DNA of 64,000 nt from Xanthomonas theicola (GCF_014236795.1 NZ_CP049017.1:3760001-3824000), one strand, 5' to 3'. Shown: positions 12,805-22,386, counted from the stretch's first letter. The notes: a model not told the origin generated them from the letters alone. Made by a program: numbers and translations.

Positions 12805-13559
12805 TCCCACGCTGGTTGCGTTGGCTGTCGCCGGCGCCTGCCCCGATCGACGATGCGACCTGGCATCTGATACGGCAGCGCTGCGCCTGGGTGGCGGCGC
12901 TGGATCCGGCGCGCGAATGGACGCTGCGCGCGCTGGCGGCGCAATTCCTGCAGCGCAAGACCATCTCGCCGCTGGCCGGCCTGACCCTGGATGCAGTGCA
13001 GCGCACCTTGCTGGCCGCGCTGTGCTGCCTGCCGCTGCTGGAATTCGGCGCGGCCGGCCTGCGCGGCTGGTCGCAGCTGCTGGTGTATCCGGACGCGTTC
13101 CGCGTGCAGCGCAGTCATGTCGATGCGGCCGGCGTGCTGCACGAATGGGATGACGAACTGATCGGCGAATCCTGGGACGGCGGCCCGCTGATCCTGTCCT
13201 GGGCCGACGTGCAGGCCGACCTGGACGCCCCCCGCACCGGCTACTGCGTGGCGGTGCACGAGATGGCGCACAAGCTCGACGTGCTCGACGGCGCGCTGGA
13301 CGGCACGCCGCCGCTGCCGCGCGACTGGCAGCGGCGCTGGGCCACCGACTTCCAGCGCAGCTACGACGTCTTCTGCCAGCGGGTGGACCGCGGCCGCGCC
13401 ACCGAGATCGATGCCTACGCCGCCGAGGCGCCGGAAGAATTCTTCGCGGTGGTCAGCGAATACCACTTTTCCGCGCCGCAGCGATTGCAGCGCGAGATGC
13501 CGGAGGTCGCCGCGCACCTGGATCGCTTCTACGGCCGCTCCCCCTTCGCGGCTGGCTGA
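12801..13559 (+). CDS. mtfA: MtfA-type zinc peptidase (M90 family)
   Basis: About 252 residues. MtfA is a cytosolic zinc aminopeptidase-like protein; in E. coli it binds the repressor Mlc and influences PTS glucose uptake. The metal motif HEMAHKLD is intact, with a downstream Glu-rich helix (AEAPEEFFAVVSEYHF) that supplies the third ligand in this family. No ATG, and no GTG in a good place, occurs at the 5' end. The family-like N-terminus LIPRWLRWLSPAP begins at a CTG (12801) overlapping the TGA of the preceding gene; the next option is a TTG at 12816. Confidence 0.85.
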   Translation: MIPRWLRWLSPAPAPIDDATWHLIRQRCAWVAALDPAREWTLRALAAQFLQRKTISPLAGLTLDAVQRTLLAALCCLPLLEFGAAGLRGWSQLLVYPDAFRVQRSHVDAAGVLHEWDDELIGESWDGGPLILSWADVQADLDAPRTGYCVAVHEMAHKLDVLDGALDGTPPLPRDWQRRWATDFQRSYDVFCQRVDRGRATEIDAYAAEAPEEFFAVVSEYHFSAPQRLQREMPEVAAHLDRFYGRSPFAAG

Positions 13560-13574
13560 TCGGCGGGGCGGCGC

Positions 13575-13700
13575 CGAGAGGCGCTACGCGACTGGCTGCA
13601 TCACGACTACAACTGGCATAGACCACACATCGCCCTGGACGGACTTCCACCGGTCTCTCGACTGCTGCTCAGCCGAGGCAACCTATCGAAGCTCCACAGG
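13575..13700 (+). pseudogene. C-terminal fragment of an IS481-type transposase
   Basis: One plus-strand frame reads REALRDWLHHDYNWHRPHIA followed by LDGLPPVSRLLLSRGNLSKL. This is the characteristic tail of IS481/rve transposases ('..HHYNWHRPH.AL...PP.SR'). Nothing upstream of the tail is present. It sits 15 bases after mtfA and overlaps the 3' end of the frameshifted minus-strand gene. Confidence 0.7.
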
Positions 13701-14074
13701 CGTGCTGCTGCAACGCCTTCTTCGCCGCGATTTTGGCCTCGCCGCCGGGCATCGCCTTGATGTACCGCTGGCGCGGCTCCAGTTGCCTGAGCAGTTGCTG
13801 CACCGGCGCCGGCAGAGGCCTGTTGCAACTGGCCGCGCAGGAAGCCACTGCGCCCGTCGCGCTGCAGCTGCGACACGCTGGCGCTGTCCAGACCGGCGGC
13901 CATCGATTGCAGCCAGCGCGCGTCGTCGCGCTCAAGCACCTTCTGGCTGCCGGCGATGGCGGCCACGGTGAACAGCACCAGCAGCAACGACAGCAGCAGC
14001 CGCTGCGCGTTGCGCAGCGCACGCCGCCCATGCACGCGCAGACGCGATGCGGGACGATGCCGGGGTTCGGGCAT
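13669..14074 (-). pseudogene. Membrane-anchored protein, frameshifted and 3'-altered
   Basis: From an ATG at 14074 the frame has a basic N-terminus and one membrane helix (LLLSLLLVLFTVAAIAG), then KVLERDDARWLQSMAAGLD and LRGQLQQA. After that the sensible sequence shifts to another frame (APVQQLLRQLEPRQRY, then KAMPGGEAKIAAKKALQQ). A frameshift near 13810-13830 explains this. The extreme C-terminus runs into the IS481 fragment, so the original stop was probably lost as well. I do not recognise a named family. Confidence 0.5.
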
Positions 14075-14256
14075 GCGGCGCTCCTTGGACCGGAAACCGG
14101 GCGTGGCGAATCCGCGCAGTATCCGCGCATGGCCTCGGCCCGCGTTAAGCCGATGTCGGAACCCGGTGCGGCGTTTGCGCGGGATTCACTTGCCGACCAT
14201 GCCGGCCGCCGGCGCGCCTTGGTCGGCCCTGGCCTGCCGCGTTGGCGCTCGTGGGC

Positions 14257-15672
14257 TCAGAGCCCGGGCGGCATGCTCACCAGGAACCGCGCGCCGCCCA
14301 GTTCCTCGGAACGGGTCACCTGCAGTTCGCCGCGATAGCCCTTCACCAGATCCTGCACGATCGCCAGGCCGATGCCGTGGCCTTGCACGCGCTCGTCGCC
14401 GCGTACGCCGCGTTGCAAGATGTGCGCGACCTCGTCGGGGGCGATGCCGGGGCCGTCGTCCTCCACCGCCATCACCAGCCCGGCCCGGCGGCTGCCGGCG
14501 GCCGGGGTCGGTCGCACGCTCAGCAGCACCCGCCGCCGCGCCCACTTGAACGCGTTCTCGAGCAGGTTGCCGAGCAGTTCCTGCAGGTCGCCGGGCTCGC
14601 CATGGAAGCGCGCGCTCGGCTCGATGTCGAACTCGCACAGCACGCCCTTGCTCGCATACACCTTCTCCAGGCCGCGCACGATCTCCTCGGCGTTGGGCTC
14701 GATCGGCAGCGGCGCGGCGAACAGCTTGTGGCCGCTGGAAGCAGCGCGGGTCAGCTGGTAGGAGACCAGATTGTTCATGCGCCGCAACTGCGCGTCCAGT
14801 TCCTTGCGCAACTCCGGGCCCTGGGTGCCGCTGTCGATCTGGGTGCGCAGCACCGCCAGCGGCGTCTTCAGGCTGTGCGCCAGGTCGGCCAGGGTGTTGC
14901 GCTGGCGGTCCAGGTTCTCGCGCTCGCTCTCGATGAAGGCGTTGATGCTGTCGGTCAGCGGTTCCAGTTCGCGCGGATGGCGATCGCCCATGCGCACCGC
15001 TTCGCCGCGCTGCACCTTGGTCAGCTCGTTGATCACCCGTCGCAGCGGGCGCAGGCTCCATTGCAGGATGAAGGCCTGCAGCAACAGCAGGATCAGGCCG
15101 GCGCCGCCGAGGTTGAACCACACCCGGCCACGGAACACGCGCAGCTGCGCGCCCAGGGCGCGGGTGTCTTCCATGATGTAGATGGTGACCGGGGTTTCCT
15201 TGTCGCGGCGCACGTAGGCCAAGCCGATGCCGTAACGGTAGACTTCGCCTTCGCTGCCGTCGATCTGGGTCATCGGCCAGGGACCGTCGAAGGTTTCCTG
15301 GCGCGGTTCGAGCATGCCGCCCCTGGGCGGCAGCGGGCCTTCGCTGGACATCGAGATCCAGCGTTCGTTGGGCATCACGATCTGCGCGTACAGGCCGCTG
15401 CCCGGCCGGTCGAAATGCGGGTCCGGCGGCGGCTTGTCGTTGTTGATGTACAGCGAGCCGTCGCGCGCCACGTCGACGTTGTTGGCGTAGGCGGTGGCGT
15501 AGCTCTTCAAGCGCTCGCGCAGATTGCTCAGCGCGGTGTCGGCGAAGGCCTGGTCCAGCGCATAGCCGGCCGCGGCCAGGAACGCCACCAGGCTCAGGCT
15601 GGCGGCCAGCAACTGGCGTGCCTGCAGCGAACGCGGGCGCCAACGCTTGTACCACTTGGGCCGCGCCGCCAC
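14257..15672 (-). CDS. phoQ: PhoQ-like sensor histidine kinase
   Basis: 471 residues. An N-terminal membrane helix (LLAASLSLVAFLAAAGYAL) is followed by a periplasmic sensor of about 130 residues, a second helix (GAGLILLLLQAFILQW), HAMP, and the kinase core. All boxes are intact: H box LADLAHSLKTPLAVLR, N box NLLENAFKWA, G1 VEDDGPGIAPDE, G2 GHGIGLAIVQDL. The sensor lacks a recognisable PAS or Cache fold but matches PhoQ in layout. It lies 40 bases downstream of phoP on the same strand. In Xanthomonas PhoPQ responds to low divalent cations and affects virulence; the stimulus here is inferred. Confidence 0.92.
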   Translation of the reverse strand: MAARPKWYKRWRPRSLQARQLLAASLSLVAFLAAAGYALDQAFADTALSNLRERLKSYATAYANNVDVARDGSLYINNDKPPPDPHFDRPGSGLYAQIVMPNERWISMSSEGPLPPRGGMLEPRQETFDGPWPMTQIDGSEGEVYRYGIGLAYVRRDKETPVTIYIMEDTRALGAQLRVFRGRVWFNLGGAGLILLLLQAFILQWSLRPLRRVINELTKVQRGEAVRMGDRHPRELEPLTDSINAFIESERENLDRQRNTLADLAHSLKTPLAVLRTQIDSGTQGPELRKELDAQLRRMNNLVSYQLTRAASSGHKLFAAPLPIEPNAEEIVRGLEKVYASKGVLCEFDIEPSARFHGEPGDLQELLGNLLENAFKWARRRVLLSVRPTPAAGSRRAGLVMAVEDDGPGIAPDEVAHILQRGVRGDERVQGHGIGLAIVQDLVKGYRGELQVTRSEELGGARFLVSMPPGL

Positions 15673-15712
15673 GCCTTCGCGTCCTTCGGTTGCTCGCCGC
15701 GGGCGCGTGGGA

Positions 15713-16396
15713 TCAGCCTTCGGTGCGCGGGATCGCGAACCGGTAGCCGCGGCCGCGCACGGTCTCGATCGGCTTCAGTTCGCCGTCCGGGTCCAGCTTC
15801 TTGCGCAGGCGCCCGATGAACACTTCCAGCACGTTGGAGTCGCGGTCGAAGTCCTGCTGGTAGATGTGCTCGGTGAGGTCGGCCTTGGAGACCAGTTCGC
15901 CGGCATGCATCATCAGGTACTCGAGCACTTTGTATTCGTAGCTGGTCAGGTCGACATTGCTGCCGCTGACGCTGACCGTCTGCGCCGCCAGGTCCAGCGC
16001 CACCGGGCCGCATTCCAGGGTCGGCTTGCTCCAGCCCGCGGCACGCCGCAGCAGCGCGTTGACCCGTGCCAGCAGTTCCTCGACGTGGAACGGCTTGACC
16101 AGATAGTCGTCGGCGCCCTGCTTGAGGCCCTCCACCTTGTCCTGCCAGCTGGAGCGCGCGGTGAGGATGAGCACCGGGAATTTCTTGCCTTCGTCGCGCA
16201 GCGCCTTGATCAGCTCCATTCCCGACATCTTCGGCAGGCCGAGATCGATGATGCCTACGTCGAAGGGCACTTCGCGGCCCATGTACAGGCCTTCCTCGCC
16301 GTCCTGCGCCGCATCCACTGCAAACCCCTCTCGTTTCAGGCGAGCAGCCAGGGTCTCTCGCAGCGGTGCTTCGTCTTCGACCAGAAGGATACGCAT
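15713..16396 (-). CDS. phoP: PhoP-like OmpR-family response regulator
   Basis: 227 residues. Receiver domain with acidic pocket (LLVEDE), phosphoacceptor Asp in DVGIIDLGLPKMSG, Thr in LILTARS and Lys in DDYLVKPF. The C-terminal winged helix matches OmpR/PhoB (LTSYEYKVLEYLMMHAGELV, RGRGYRFAIP). It sits between a small exported PepSY-like protein and phoQ in one minus-strand transcription unit. Confidence 0.94.
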   Translation of the reverse strand: MRILLVEDEAPLRETLAARLKREGFAVDAAQDGEEGLYMGREVPFDVGIIDLGLPKMSGMELIKALRDEGKKFPVLILTARSSWQDKVEGLKQGADDYLVKPFHVEELLARVNALLRRAAGWSKPTLECGPVALDLAAQTVSVSGSNVDLTSYEYKVLEYLMMHAGELVSKADLTEHIYQQDFDRDSNVLEVFIGRLRKKLDPDGELKPIETVRGRGYRFAIPRTEG

Positions 16397-16473
16397 GAAC
16401 TCTCCCTAGTGACTTACAGAATGGCCGGCGGCCGGGGCAGTGTGGATCGCAAGCGGAACCGAACTATCCAGGC

Positions 16474-16845
16474 TCAAGGGTTATCGTCGCGTGGTGGCTC
16501 GTCCGCGCCGGTCGGGTGGGGAACCCGCGGCGTCGCGCGGCCCGGCTGCGGATCGTCCATGTAGCGCACACGGCCGCGATCGTCCATGTACTTGACCCGG
16601 TTGATGTCGCGTCCGTCGAACGGCACGCGCTCGGCGCCGAGGATCTGTCCACCGGTGGACCGCTGCACCCGGCGTACCGCATCGGACAGCGAGCTAGCGG
16701 AGTAGTCGCGGCCCCGGGACGGCTCGCGGGCCTGCACCATCGCAGCCCCCGGACGCGGCTGCTGTGCCCGGCCATGACCGACGGCCACGAGCGCGATGGC
16801 GATCATGGCGGCGGTGCGGCAGCGGCGGAGCATGGTGAAGGTCAC
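16474..16845 (-). CDS. Exported PepSY-like protein upstream of phoP
   Basis: 123 residues with a signal peptide (AAMIAIALVAVGHGRA) and a C-terminal PepSY-like segment (SLSDAVRRVQRSTGGQILGA then RVKYMDDRGRVRYMDDP). Proteins of this kind often lie beside two-component systems and may modulate the sensor in the periplasm, which is inference here. An alternative ATG at 16833 gives the same mature protein. 77 bases separate it from phoP, so co-transcription is likely. Confidence 0.75.
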   Translation of the reverse strand: MTFTMLRRCRTAAMIAIALVAVGHGRAQQPRPGAAMVQAREPSRGRDYSASSLSDAVRRVQRSTGGQILGAERVPFDGRDINRVKYMDDRGRVRYMDDPQPGRATPRVPHPTGADEPPRDDNP

Positions 16846-17193
16846 GATTTGGCATCCTAGCGGACTGATCGGAAACGTTCAAAACTTGTGAAACGGCGCG
16901 TCTGGCGACGCTGCCCTTGTTTTCGCAAAGTTTGAGCCAAATTCTTGATTTTTCGGAGTGAATCCGATCTGAACTTTCCCCACCGCGACTGCCGATGTTC
17001 AGTCAAATGAACTCCGCCTTGCGCTGCCTGGCGGTGACCAGCAGGTGCCTGGCAGCGCCTCGACGGGGCCTGCCGGCCCGCGCGCAGCGGCCGCGACCGC
17101 CGCGGCACGCTGAACCAAATGAACGCCTGCCGGAACGCACGCACGGCGCCCGCCTGCACAGCACTGGATCGCTGCATCCCCGCCGCCGCGCCG
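16846..17193. promoter_or_regulatory. Promoter region of the phoPQ operon
   Basis: 348 gene-free bases between dusA's end and the PepSY-like gene. The first 150 bases upstream of 16845 are comparatively AT-rich (TTTCGCAAAGTTTGAGCCAA, ATTCTTGATTTTTCGG). A GTTCA-N6-TGAAC palindrome at 16997-17012 shares CAAATGAAC with a second site at 17116-17124. These are candidates for regulator binding. No terminator for dusA is obvious. Confidence 0.5.
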
Positions 17194-18180
<987 letters not shown>

Positions 18181-18321
18181 GTTGCTTCGATATTGGTGCG
18201 GTGCTGGTGCATCCAAACTCCCGCTAAGTCCCTGTTTTTCACCCTCATTCCCGGGGTAATGTACCCGCACTGCACCAAGCAGATGGGGTTGCACCAGGTG
18301 GCTGATCGAGAAACGGGGGGA

Positions 18322-19320
18322 ATGAAGTGGCGCGCCATGGCGCGCATCAAGGGACATCCTACCGCCAAGACGTTCAACCAACGGTAAGAAAGCCGCGGAG
18401 GACTGGGCACGCCTCACGGAGAACGCCATTCGGGGCAGCACCGCGCCGCCACAGGAGAGCATGACGCTCTCGGCGCTGATCGACCGCTACGTGAAGGATC
18501 TGGGCAAGTTCCGCCCCATGTCTGCGACACGCGGGAACCTCAAGCGCTGCGAGGAATCGCTCGGCGAGCGTGAGGTGACGACCCTGACCGGCCAGGACAT
18601 TCTCACCCATATCGGCCAGCGCAAAGCCGGCCCGGCCACCGTGACAATCGAACTCGGCTTCTTGGACGAGGTGCTGGCGGCGGGCCGCTCCCTATGGAGC
18701 ATGACGATCCCGGACGTGGCGACTGCCACGCGGCCGGTGCTGCGCCGCGCCGGCGCCATCGCCAAACCCGTGAGCGCAACCGGTGGCCGTCGGCGAAGGA
18801 GCTGGACAACCTAGCCGCGTTCTTCCGATTCAACTTGGGCGCCATCCCGATGCGCGACCTGATCCCCTTTGCGATCGACTCGGCGATGCGCATGAGCGAG
18901 ATCGTCGCCCTACGGTGGGAGGACTACCGGCCGGGCGACAAGCCGACGATCCTGATCCGCGACCGCAAGGATCGGCAGGAGAAACGCGGGAACAACCAGT
19001 GGGTGCCGCTGCTGGGGCGCACGGTCGAGATCATCGAGCGCCAGGAGCGCGCGGGGCCGCTGATCTTTCCCTACAAGCCAGACAGCATCGGCGCTGCGTT
19101 TCGGCGTGCATGCACGCGCCTGCAGATCGCTGCAGATCGAGGATCTGCACTTCCACGACCTGCGGCACGAGGGTGCATCGCGGCTGTTCGAACAGGGCTA
19201 CGACATCCCGGAAGTCGCCATCGTCACCGGCCACCGCGACTGGAAGTCGCTCAAGCGCTACACGAACCTGGCGCCGGAATCGCTGTACCGGGAGCCGAAG
19301 GCCGGGCGACCCGGTTTAGA
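18322..19320 (+). pseudogene. Tyrosine recombinase (island integrase) with several frameshifts
   Basis: An integrase can be assembled from four frame segments. (1) ATG at 18322, MARIKGHPTAKTF. (2) From about 18385, KKAAEDWARLTENAIRGST and the SAM-like core-binding domain (SALIDRYVKDLGKFRPM). (3) From about 18775, KELDNLAAFFRF and the catalytic Arg region MRMSEIVALRWEDYRPG. (4) From 19129, LHFHDLRHEGASRLFEQG with His-x-x-Arg and the Tyr in GHRDWKSLKRYTNLAPE. The last break is caused by a 10-base tandem duplication (CTGCAGATCG at 19120-19129 and 19130-19139). Arg, His, Arg and Tyr are all still encoded. It is a dead integrase of the class that inserts at dusA. Confidence 0.85.
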
Positions 19321-19350
19321 CTTGGACCTCGACCAGGCCAGGGAGAGGGC

Positions 19351-19790
19351 CATGGGCCAGACCGGACAGGTAATCGCCGCGGCATGCAGCCTAGCCGTGC
19401 TGCTGCCGGCCGGGCATTTCGTCGTCGGCACCCACCTATGGGTGGCCACCGCCGCGCATCCGTTTCCCACGGCATCCCGGTTCCGGCGCTGCGCCGGCTC
19501 CGGCTATCCTCGCCCTGGCCTGGGCCGGCATCGTGCTGGTCGCCGGGCTCGGTACGGCCGACATGCTGGCGTGGGCGCCGGGTTCCTGGGGAGGCGCGGA
19601 CGAGGACGGCACCTACACCTCATTCGGCGCCGCCGCCGGATATCTCGCCGGCCTGGCGCTGGGGACAATGGTGTTCCTCTCGCTGCTGCGCCGCGCTGAG
19701 GCCAGCCCAGGCGGCCAGCGCCGGATTCGGCAGGCCGAGCTGCGCGACGCCGCCTCGGCGACGACCTGCTGCGCTTTGCGGATGAATGGT
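19351..19790 (+). pseudogene. Decayed small membrane protein of the island
   Basis: From an ATG at 19351 one frame gives AAACSLAVLLPAGHFVVGTH and LWVATAAHPFPTAS. From about 19490 another frame gives AILALAWAGIVLVAGLGTAD, WGGADEDGTYTSFGAAAG and GLALGTMVFLSLLRR. Together they look like one protein with three hydrophobic helices split by a frameshift near 19480-19500. I do not recognise the family. Part may belong to the 3' end of the integrase frame, which has no stop here. Confidence 0.35.
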
Positions 19791-19879
19791 GCGGCGGCGA
19801 CCTGTTCCATCGGTGGCGCGTTCCCGCCGCGCAGGTCCAGCATGAAATCGATGAAGTCGAGCGCCGCCTGACTCAGGTA

Positions 19880-20143
19880 TTGCGAGCGGGCGGTCGCTGC
19901 GTCATCAATCTGCGCCGCATCATCGAGCTGCCCGGCGAAGCGGACACGGTCTGGACCGACGTCATGACCCGGCGCTGCTACAAGCTGCCTGCCGAGATGA
20001 TGCCGCTGCTGGACCGGCTATCGGCAAGCGATCGGGGGGTCGACATGAAATGGTTGGCACGACACGACGAGACGCAACGATCGCGCATGCGGCGCCTCAT
20101 GTGCCAGCTGGCATCGCGCGAAGCGATTCGTTCTTGCGTATAG
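19880..20143 (+). CDS. RRE (PqqD)-like small protein, tentative
   Basis: 88 codons from a TTG, with the frame open upstream to 19700 but without another start. The informative part is LPGEADTVWTDVMTRRCYKL, PAEMMPLLDRLSASD, then SRMRRLMCQLASREAIRSC. This follows the PqqD/RiPP-recognition-element pattern: a beta-hairpin with an Asp and Thr before a Tyr-x-Leu, then three helices of a winged helix. RREs bind RiPP leader peptides. It lies 155 bases before a precursor-like peptide, which fits that role. The assignment is by pattern only. The start is uncertain, and the sequence before CVINLRR may derive from another decayed gene. Confidence 0.4.
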   Translation: MRAGGRCVINLRRIIELPGEADTVWTDVMTRRCYKLPAEMMPLLDRLSASDRGVDMKWLARHDETQRSRMRRLMCQLASREAIRSCV

Positions 20144-20236
20144 CTTGGGGCAGAGGCCTGGCGTGGATTATCGTGTTTGTTCGTCTCTGGTGCACGGGAT
20201 GAACAGTGTGCGTGGCAAGGAAGTGCATCAATCGTG

Positions 20237-20264
20237 GGAATGGAAACGCACTTCGATCCATTCC
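20237..20264. promoter_or_regulatory. Inverted repeat upstream of the precursor-like peptide
   Basis: GGAATGGA (20237-20244) and TCCATTCC (20257-20264) form a perfect 8-bp inverted repeat with a 12-base spacer, 35 bases before the ATG at 20299. It could be an operator or an mRNA hairpin. Confidence 0.45.
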
Positions 20265-20298
20265 TTTACATCTCAGTGCATAGAGTGGGAAAGTAGGC

Positions 20299-20436
20299 AT
20301 GAACAACAAAACGATCGAAAATACCGAGATTCTGCTGATCGACGAGTTCGAGATCATCGAGCTGGAAGATCGCCTGGAACTGGCCAGTCGCTGCAACGGT
20401 CGCTGTGATTCGGACAGCGAACTCACGGTGGGTTGA
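20299..20436 (+). CDS. Putative RiPP precursor peptide (45 aa)
   Basis: The peptide has an acidic, leader-like N-terminal two thirds (MNNKTIENTEILLIDEFEII then ELEDRLELAS) and a short distinct C-terminus (RCNGRCDSDSELTVG) with two Cys spaced C-x3-C. This charge split, the size and the position between an RRE-like protein and an M50-type peptide protease are what one expects of a ribosomally synthesised, modified peptide precursor. The ATG is preceded by a weak purine-rich stretch (GAGTGGGAAAG). No known RiPP class is recognised. Modification enzymes and transporters are not present in the window, so it is probably an orphan left after deletion. Confidence 0.5.
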   Translation: MNNKTIENTEILLIDEFEIIELEDRLELASRCNGRCDSDSELTVG

Positions 20437-20587
20437 TCGACGGACGACACTGAAAAACTGCGACGGGATCGGCGCCCACCTGACGTCTGTTCCGCCGCAG
20501 CCGTCAGCATATTTCTGCACTTCGCAGTCTGCTCGTGTCGATGCCGCTCGATCCGATCACGGTGCGGAGAACGCCAGGATAGACGCC

Positions 20588-21130
20588 ATGAACGACTCCT
20601 CTGCACTCTTCGCCAATCCGCTGCTGGAGGTCTCGGATTTCGATTCGGCTTCCGGCAGGCCGATGAAGCTGTGCGTCGTTCCCAGCGCGCGAGAACCTGT
20701 ACGGTTCGCGATTCCGTCCATCTACATGGAACTGGTAGGCGAGTTCGACGGAGCGCGCAGCCTCAATGAAGCCGTAGACGCGTTCTGCGAGCGCCACCCA
20801 GGCATCTACGCAAGGGATTGGTCATGTCGCCTGGTGCAGCAATCGCTGCTGCCCAAGGGCATTCTTGTGCATGCACAGCAGGATCCCGGGCGGGTAGCGG
20901 TCAGCGCGCAGCCGCGGCGCGCCTTCCTGTTCATCAAGTTGCCGATCATCAAGCCGGGCGTGGTCGATCCGGTCGCCGAGCGCCCGGGATTCATGTTCGC
21001 ACGGCCGGCACTGCTCCTTGGCCTGCTGCTGTTCATCGGCTCGCATGTGTACGTGGTCGCCGCGGACGGCAACAGCCCGCAACTGCTGAAGGCGCACGCC
21101 TTGCGTCCTGCACGCGCCCCCCATGCCTGA
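20588..21130 (+). pseudogene. N-terminal part of a PqqD-M50 peptide metalloprotease/exporter-like protein
   Basis: 181 codons from an ATG with AGGAT upstream. The first half resembles the PqqD-like N-terminal domain of YydH-type M50 proteins (PVRFAIPSIYMELVGEFDGA, RSLNEAVDAFCERHPGIY). Then comes LFIKLPIIKPGVVDPVAERP and the first membrane helix (ALLLGLLLFIGSHVYVVAA). Family members continue for several hundred residues with HExxH and further helices. Here the frame ends 20 residues after the first helix in unrelated sequence (LRPARAPHA). It is therefore a 3' deletion remnant that can no longer act as a protease. Confidence 0.55.
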
Positions 21131-21295
21131 GCGGGGTCGGCGACAGGCCGGTTCTTGGCTTGGACGATGCGATTGGAGAGACGGCAGCCGCGACGGGCAT
21201 TCCCTGTAGCGCCTGCCGCGGCCGCAGCGGCTCCTCGTATCTGCACAAATGTAGATGCCCGTGGAAAAAATGCTCCCGCCACCCGGACATGCCAT

Positions 21296-21776
21296 TCAAA
21301 GGCCCAGGTCGGACAATCCAGGATGATCGTCCGGCCGACGACCGGGCGGCCAGTGGAACTTGCGTTCGGACTCCTCGATCGGCAAGTCGTTGATGGACGA
21401 ATAGCGATCCACCATCAGACCGTCCGGGCCGAATTCCCAATTTTCGTTCCCATATGAGCGGAACCAGTTGCCCGAATCGTCGTGCCATTCGTATGCGTAG
21501 CGAACGGCGATACGGTGGTCGGTGAACGCCCACAACTCTTTATATCAAGCGATAGTCCAGTTCCTTCGCCCACTTGCGTTCGAGGAATGCGCGCGCCTCG
21601 TCGCGGCCATCGACGAACTCGGCGCGATTACGCCAGCGTGCATCCGGGCGATAGGCGAGCACCACCTTGGCCGGATCGCGGCTGTTCCAGCCGTCTTCGG
21701 CCAGGCGGACTTTCTCCAGGGCGGTTTGGCGGGTGAACGGCGGCAACGGCGGGCGTGATTCGATGGCGGACGACAT
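21296..21776 (-). pseudogene. DUF1348 (NTF2-like) protein, single-base frameshift
   Basis: The frame from the ATG at 21776 reads [20 protein letters not shown] and [18 protein letters not shown], then stops at TAA. The next frame resumes [20 protein letters not shown] and ends [20 protein letters not shown] and [11 protein letters not shown]. Together they give about 158 residues, the normal DUF1348 length. One extra T near 21541 (TTGATATAAAGAG instead of TTGATAAAGAG) accounts for the break. The family has an NTF2/SnoaL fold and no assigned reaction. It lies directly downstream of the TetR gene and was probably its target. Confidence 0.85.
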
Positions 21777-21786
21777 GACGGCGATC

Positions 21787-22386
21787 TCATGGTTTGGTGT
21801 CGAGAGAGGGCAGTCCCAGGAATCGACGGGCGGCATGCTTGGCACTGCCTGCGGCGTTGGCGCCGCCGAGGACCAGCACAACAGAGATTGCGCCGTCGAT
21901 CAGGATCAGGAATTGTTCTGCCAACTCGCTCGAATCCGGGTGGCCGGTGGCGGTGACGAGTTCGAGCAGGTAGTCGCGCAGGCAACGCTTGTGTCCGTGC
22001 GAAACCGCGCGAATGCGGCTGCCCGGGTCGCCGATCTCGCCAGCCGCATTCAGAAACGCACAGCCATGGAAGTCGCTGGATCCGAACCAATCGCGCAGCG
22101 CATCGAAACACGACAGCAGGCGTTCGACGGGATCGTCGCTCGCCGACGTGGCAGCGACGAACCACCGCATCCAACGCGCGTCGCGACGCAACAGCGCGGC
22201 CTCGACCAGGGCTTCCTTCGTCGAGTAATGGCGGTAGAGCGTCTTGCGAGCCACCCCAGACGCGTTGACGATCGCGTCCATGCCGGTGGCGTGGATGCCA
22301 CCCGCGTAGACGAGGCGCTCGGTCGCGTCGAGCAATGCCGATTGCGCAGGAGACAGATCGGATAACGTGACCATTGCGCAGGCCAT
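21787..22386 (-). CDS. TetR-family transcriptional regulator
   Basis: 199 residues. The N-terminal HTH is clear ([20 protein letters not shown], then [16 protein letters not shown]). The C-terminal ligand domain has [19 protein letters not shown], typical of the TetR_C group near DUF1348 and oxidoreductase genes. An ATG at 22374 is an alternative start. A perfect palindrome lies just upstream at 22393-22410. The gene ends 10 bases before the broken DUF1348 gene, so the regulator may have lost its purpose. Confidence 0.9.
   Translation of the reverse strand: MACAMVTLSDLSPAQSALLDATERLVYAGGIHATGMDAIVNASGVARKTLYRHYSTKEALVEAALLRRDARWMRWFVAATSASDDPVERLLSCFDALRDWFGSSDFHGCAFLNAAGEIGDPGSRIRAVSHGHKRCLRDYLLELVTATGHPDSSELAEQFLILIDGAISVVLVLGGANAAGSAKHAARRFLGLPSLDTKP

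Noticed and set aside
14242..15819. 525-codon plus-strand open frame opposite phoQ
   Set aside because: Shadow of phoQ; no start signal, no domain, composition typical of antisense frames.
18181..18462. N-terminal extension of dusA
   Set aside because: The in-frame extension reads antisense through the integrase remnant; DusA homology starts at the ATG at 18180.
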